A DNA stretch of 11,032 bases, taken from assembly GCA_004151065.3 (NCBI GenBank), contig NWUY0300052092.1, positions 18,212-29,243 on the forward strand. The letters are read 5' to 3'. Below the pieces are notes generated by a model, which made no database searches, was not told where the DNA came from, and was given only the letters and a program-made list of their open reading frames with translations. The DNA comes from Larix sibirica (lineage: Eukaryota; Streptophyta; Pinopsida; Pinales; Pinaceae). Below, piece after piece: positions 7,921 to 11,032 of this stretch (within the stretch, counting starts at the first letter, position 1; the number at the start of each line of letters is the position of its first letter). The position numbers were made by a program, and so were the translations under genes.

Positions 7921-8177
7921 TATTATGGAACATAAGAGTAGTTTTTGATTTGAGCATAAATTCTTTTTCATTAAAAGCTTTGAGTGAATTTCATAATTTT
8001 AGTTATTGATCTTTATTTGTTTTGATAAACTTAGCTTCTTAGATTTCTAGTTGAGTTGTTTGGTGTGTTTTATTTCTTTAATTTTGGTTGAGTAGAATGA
8101 GTTTCTAACTTGATTTGGATTGCTTGTTTCTCTCATTTTCTAGAGTTTGATATTGTGTTTCTATTATTAGACATAGT
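7921..8177. other. T-rich stretch, nothing seen
   Basis: No coding, RNA or repeat feature could be supported. Confidence 0.5.
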
Positions 8178-8290
8178 TGTTAGAATATGAAAATCTTTAG
8201 CCCTGAACATATAGTGTCGACACCTCTAAGCTTACGAGTCTTGGGCTAACAATTTAATTGTCGAATTCTTAACATATATTTTTCTCGACA
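8178..8290 (+). repeat. LTR-start-like dispersed repeat, member A
   Basis: This begins TGTTAGAATAT, the style of a copia LTR start (compare TGTTAGGATAT at 3181). From 8207 it aligns without gaps to member B (9648-9731) over 84 bp at about 77% identity (65 of 84 bases). The conserved centre has CTTACGAGTC and CAATTTAA-TGTCGAAT. A 16-bp palindrome ACATATTATAATATGT begins at 8290. The two copies are in the same orientation 1441 bp apart. They may be LTR remnants of one family, but no 3' end, primer-binding site or polypurine tract could be placed. Confidence 0.5.
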
Positions 8291-8305
8291 CATATTATAA
8301 TATGT

Positions 8306-9617
8306 CCACTCCAATTGATATTAGGTGAACATAATGCAATTCAAGGTCTCCATCTTGAAAATGAGTTGGTTTCATTTTAATTCCAAATTATTTTTCTTTC
8401 ATACAAGACTATCTATTAAAATCCAAAACCCTTAGACTCTTATTTGAAGAATGCAACATATCTAAGCTAGAAAATCAATGCATTTATACTATTATTTACA
8501 AGTTTGGTCCTACTTATTATGTTTTTGTATCTACATTTTACTCCATGAAGAATATCTCAAGAATAACTATAGAACCCTCTCTTGAATCTTTTTATAATGC
8601 CTTGATTTGAGAGAAAGATAATCTCTAACATCTTGGAGTAATCATAACTATTGATACATCTAGCAAATCCTTAGTGGCACAATAGAAGGATAAATCCAAG
8701 CATCCNTGCTTCTTTTTGCTTGAAGTTTGATGATTAGGAATTAACTAGAGTTGAGGTTTGAATTCATAGCACTAGTAGATCATGTTATGTTTGTCTTGTA
8801 AATTGATTTTCTTCATCGATTACTTGGTTAGCTTCTAGATTTGGTTTGATTAGAATATTTTTTTTCCATCTTGTGTTCCTTTTTGTTCATTTGTATGTTC
8901 ATAGTTTAGTTTGGAATTCATCCTAGAAAGTACATTACAATTTAGTTTACTGAATTTTGTATTCTATCCTTTGCATATTTTGTTTCCCAAAACAAACTTA
9001 AATTGCATTATTTATTGATCACATGAGAATAGATTTGAGTATTGCATCCATTAGTTAACATAGTTTAGAATAAACATAACTATAAGAATTATCTTGCATG
9101 AACCTTAGCTATACTTACCACTAATCCTTCTTTTGAGTAGTATGCCTACATACACTGTAAGACATTGAGTCCATAAATAACATATTCAGTCAAGATTTGA
9201 AAATTGATTATACAAATCAATGATGTTTTGAAAACTCGCAGGAATACTATACATCTTTAACTCATAAGATTTTTTATCTTTAGATTAGACAATAGAGGAT
9301 TATAGTCTTGTATATAAACTTGTATAGAAGTTTGTTTTGAATATATTTATTGACTAGGTTTGAAACTAGCTTTTAAACTTTGCAGATTAAAATTGTTGTG
9401 TGTTAAAGATTTGAGTCTTAATTAGTTTGGAAATTACTTGTAAATTTATTTTCCTTAATTTATACTCCCCTGCATTTTGAATTTCTTGTACTTTCATTTT
9501 CGTATAGCTCCAAGTACCAATAAGAGGATGACCTAACTCATGAGATAAGGTCTCCCATGTCGGGCTTCCTCTTGAGGTGTTAGTCTATTTTCATGTTAAA
9601 GTGTCTTTTACTGCATT
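8306..9617. other. AT-rich stretch without recognisable gene
   Basis: I see no open frame with family resemblance, no RNA gene and no clear repeat. An ambiguous base lies at 8706. This stretch would be the interior if the repeats at 8178 and 9618 were LTRs of one non-coding element, but it holds no coding remnants to support that. Confidence 0.5.
8706..8706. other. Ambiguous base (N)
   Basis: A single N with no duplicated flanks, probably an unresolved base or closed gap. Confidence 0.9.
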
Positions 9618-9731
9618 AGGTTAGGATATATTAGCCTTCAATCCTACACATACAGTATCGTCACCTCGAATCTTACGAGTCCCGGATTGACAATTTAACT
9701 GTCGAATCTATCGCTTATATTTTTCTTGAGA
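9618..9731 (+). repeat. LTR-start-like dispersed repeat, member B
   Basis: This is the diverged partner of 8178-8290. Its first part, GGTTAGGATATATTAGCC, corresponds to the A start with small deletions. The ungapped core is 9648-9731. Many of the 19 core differences are transitions, as expected for old, methylated transposon DNA. It lies about 215 bp upstream of a copia polymerase remnant in the same orientation, too close to be the intact LTR-to-RT spacing of that element. Confidence 0.5.
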
Positions 9732-9946
9732 GTCAAGATGATCAAAATTCATAGTTTATCAACATAGGTGATAGCCACACTAAATATATAAAAATTGACA
9801 CATGATAAAGCTAGGATCCCACAACACAAAATCTAATCCCACTAGAACAAAATAAATATAGTTCAACACCAATATGGGATAGAATTGAAGTGAATGGACC
9901 CACAATTGGAAACACAATCAAATTAATCATGCATAACATGAAATAG

Positions 9947-10296
9947 TTAGCAAGAATAAAGCAGCAACCTAGGAGAAGCCAACAAGCTAGGAAACAACCT
10001 AAACAGTATGGTTATGGTAGTGAAGACTTTCATTATTTATTTGGTTTATCTTCCATTGTTGAGAAGACCAAAAGTGGTTAACAGGTTCCAAATTCTCTCA
10101 AAAATGAGCAATGAAAAAAAATCAAGGAAGAAATGGAATCTCTAAAATGAAACAAAGCACCAGGTTTAGAAGAGTTTCCATAAGATATGAATATTGTTGG
10201 TTGCAAATGGGTGTTTAAAATAACTTGAGTACTCCTTGGATAATTAAGAGATATAAGGAAGGGCTGGTAGGAATGGGATATTACCAAGTTCAATAA
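9947..10296 (+). pseudogene. Copia polyprotein remnant: pre-RT linker and N-terminus of reverse transcriptase
   Basis: One plus-strand frame (codons in phase with 9953) reads a basic Gln/Arg-rich linker (QQPRRSQQARKQPKQYGYG), then EDFHYLFGLSSI, EEMESL and NIVGCKWVFKI. This is the order seen before and at the start of the copia reverse-transcriptase domain (RVT_2). After a frameshift between 10222 and 10243 a second frame gives RYKEGLVGMGYYQVQ, the counterpart of the family's RYKARLVAKGY block. Stops interrupt at 10079, 10112, 10148, 10181, 10226 and 10294, so it is dead. The catalytic region (YVDD), RNase H, integrase core and gag are absent. The same orientation as the LTR at 3181 allows, but does not prove, that both come from one element. 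Confidence 0.85.
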
Positions 10297-10325
10297 ATAT
10301 ATCGGTAGAGACTTAAACCCCAAGG

Positions 10326-10405
10326 TTTATCTCAATTAGTTGAGTGATTCACCCAAGACATGTTGTTGACAAAGAAGCCATATGTCACAAGTTCAAATCC
10401 ATCCC
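10326..10405 (+). mobile_element. tRNA-like SINE head with A and B boxes
   Basis: TATCTCAATTAGTTGAG (from 10328) is very close to a tRNA D-arm/A-box region (TAGCTCAATTGGTTGAG type). AGTTCAAATCC (10390-10400) is a B box. The boxes start 62 bases apart, the spacing of a tRNA with a long variable arm or of a SINE with a short insertion. The T stem does not pair, so it is not a working tRNA. It abuts the copia remnant, suggesting insertion next to or into it. The core TATCTCAnTnGTTGA is shared with the module at 4279, so both may belong to related SINE families. Confidence 0.5.
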
Positions 10406-10854
10406 AAATGATTTCTATCGAGATGTTGCTGTACATGACTAGGATGTATCGTTGTAGGGTCTCTTATGTATGCCATGGCAAGATGAATAACAAAGATAAT
10501 AAATTGAATCACCAAGCTAAGAGTTTTAGAATAATATAAACATCATGAATTTTATAATAATAAAAATATGGCTTTGTAATAATAAAAATGATAAAATTCA
10601 TATCAATTAGATAAATTTAGAGTTAAAATGGCACATTATAGTGGATATTAAGAATGGCATTGACAAATGGGAGATATAATTAAAAAAGTTATGCATAATG
10701 TAAAAATAACAAAAGGATATCATAAAAGTAGATAAATATTTGTTAGGATTCAATTTATAAATTTAGAATCTAATTTTTTTTAATAAAAAAAAGCATAATT
10801 TTATTTATAAAATAAAAGTTACATTCTCCAAAATCTTAAAATAACTAATCAGAA
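10406..10854. other. Very AT-rich stretch, nothing seen
   Basis: Apart from homopolymer A and T runs and the AT palindrome near 10797-10815, no feature is supported. TGTTAGGATTC at 10741 resembles an LTR start but shares nothing with the LTR at 3181 beyond its first nine bases. Confidence 0.5.
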
Positions 10855-11032
10855 GACTAGATTCTCGAGTTAAATTTAAAATCGCAAAATTTAGCTAGTT
10901 AAATTTAAAATCCTAAAATCCAATTTATATGTAAGTTACTAAAATTTAAAAAGTAGACTAGATTCTCGTGTTAAATTTAAAATCCCAAAATTTAACCAGT
11001 TAAATTTAAAATCCTAAAATCCAATTTATATG
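10855..11032. repeat. 101-bp tandem repeat, continuing past the window
   Basis: GACTAGATTCTCG begins at 10855 and again at 10956, and CAATTTATATG occurs at 10921 and 11022, giving a period of 101 bp. The second unit is cut by the window end after 77 bp. About four of those 77 bases differ (about 95% identity). Within each unit a 29-bp sub-repeat (AGTTAAATTTAAAATC at 10868 and 10897) is visible, showing earlier internal duplication. This may be the edge of a satellite or minisatellite array, or the tandem region of a transposon. Confidence 0.85.

Noticed and set aside
10078-10323. 81-codon minus-strand open frame
   Set aside because: It is the antisense shadow of the copia polymerase remnant on the plus strand.
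10326-10405. A functional tRNA gene
   Set aside because: The A and B boxes are present, but the T and acceptor stems do not pair and the spacing is irregular.
10741-10751. TGTTAGGATTC as the start of the missing copia LTR partner
   Set aside because: Similarity to the LTR at 3181 ends after nine bases, and no polypurine tract precedes it.

Overview
The window looks like non-genic DNA from a large, repeat-rich seed-plant genome. A gymnosperm such as a conifer is a guess from texture only. It is AT-rich, I see no intact gene, and what can be identified is plant-type transposable-element debris: a Ty1/copia LTR followed by a primer-binding site resembling the plant initiator-Met-tRNA type, a decayed copia reverse-transcriptase fragment, and tRNA-like SINE fragments. 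Three single N bases (816, 5837, 8706) show that this is assembled sequence with unresolved points. None of the longer open frames matches a protein family I recognise, and most fit chance in DNA this AT-rich.

Layout. 1-70: a cluster of three small perfect hairpins, two with the same ACACA loop. 71-3180: mostly featureless, with a long foldback at 1476-1574 and a degenerate AT-rich repeat field at about 2861-3180. 3181-3608: a complete copia-type LTR (TG...CA) with TATA box and U5 motif, followed at 3609 by a primer-binding site. No gag and no second LTR are visible. 4217-4242: a CCA/ACA microsatellite. About 4272-4340: a tRNA-like (SINE-type) A-box/B-box module. 4843-6866: the dominant feature, a direct tandem duplication with a 994-bp offset, 882 bp of it identical by eye. 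Each copy carries a TATA-containing LTR-like segment and a nested 111-bp repeat. The first copy stops exactly at the N at 5837. 6867-9617: AT-rich filler with a GGTAGTT repeat field, an inverted repeat, and one member of a diverged LTR-start-like repeat pair. 9618-10296: the second member of that pair, then the copia polymerase remnant, in the same orientation as the LTR at 3181. 10326-10405: a second tRNA-like module. 10855-11032: the start of a 101-bp tandem repeat that runs off the window.

No genes cooperate here. The most plausible history is layered insertion and decay: an old copia element, later SINE insertions, and local tandem duplication. The 994-bp duplication is the item most worth checking, because its edge coincides with an assembly N and it may be false. 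I found no convincing new biological system.
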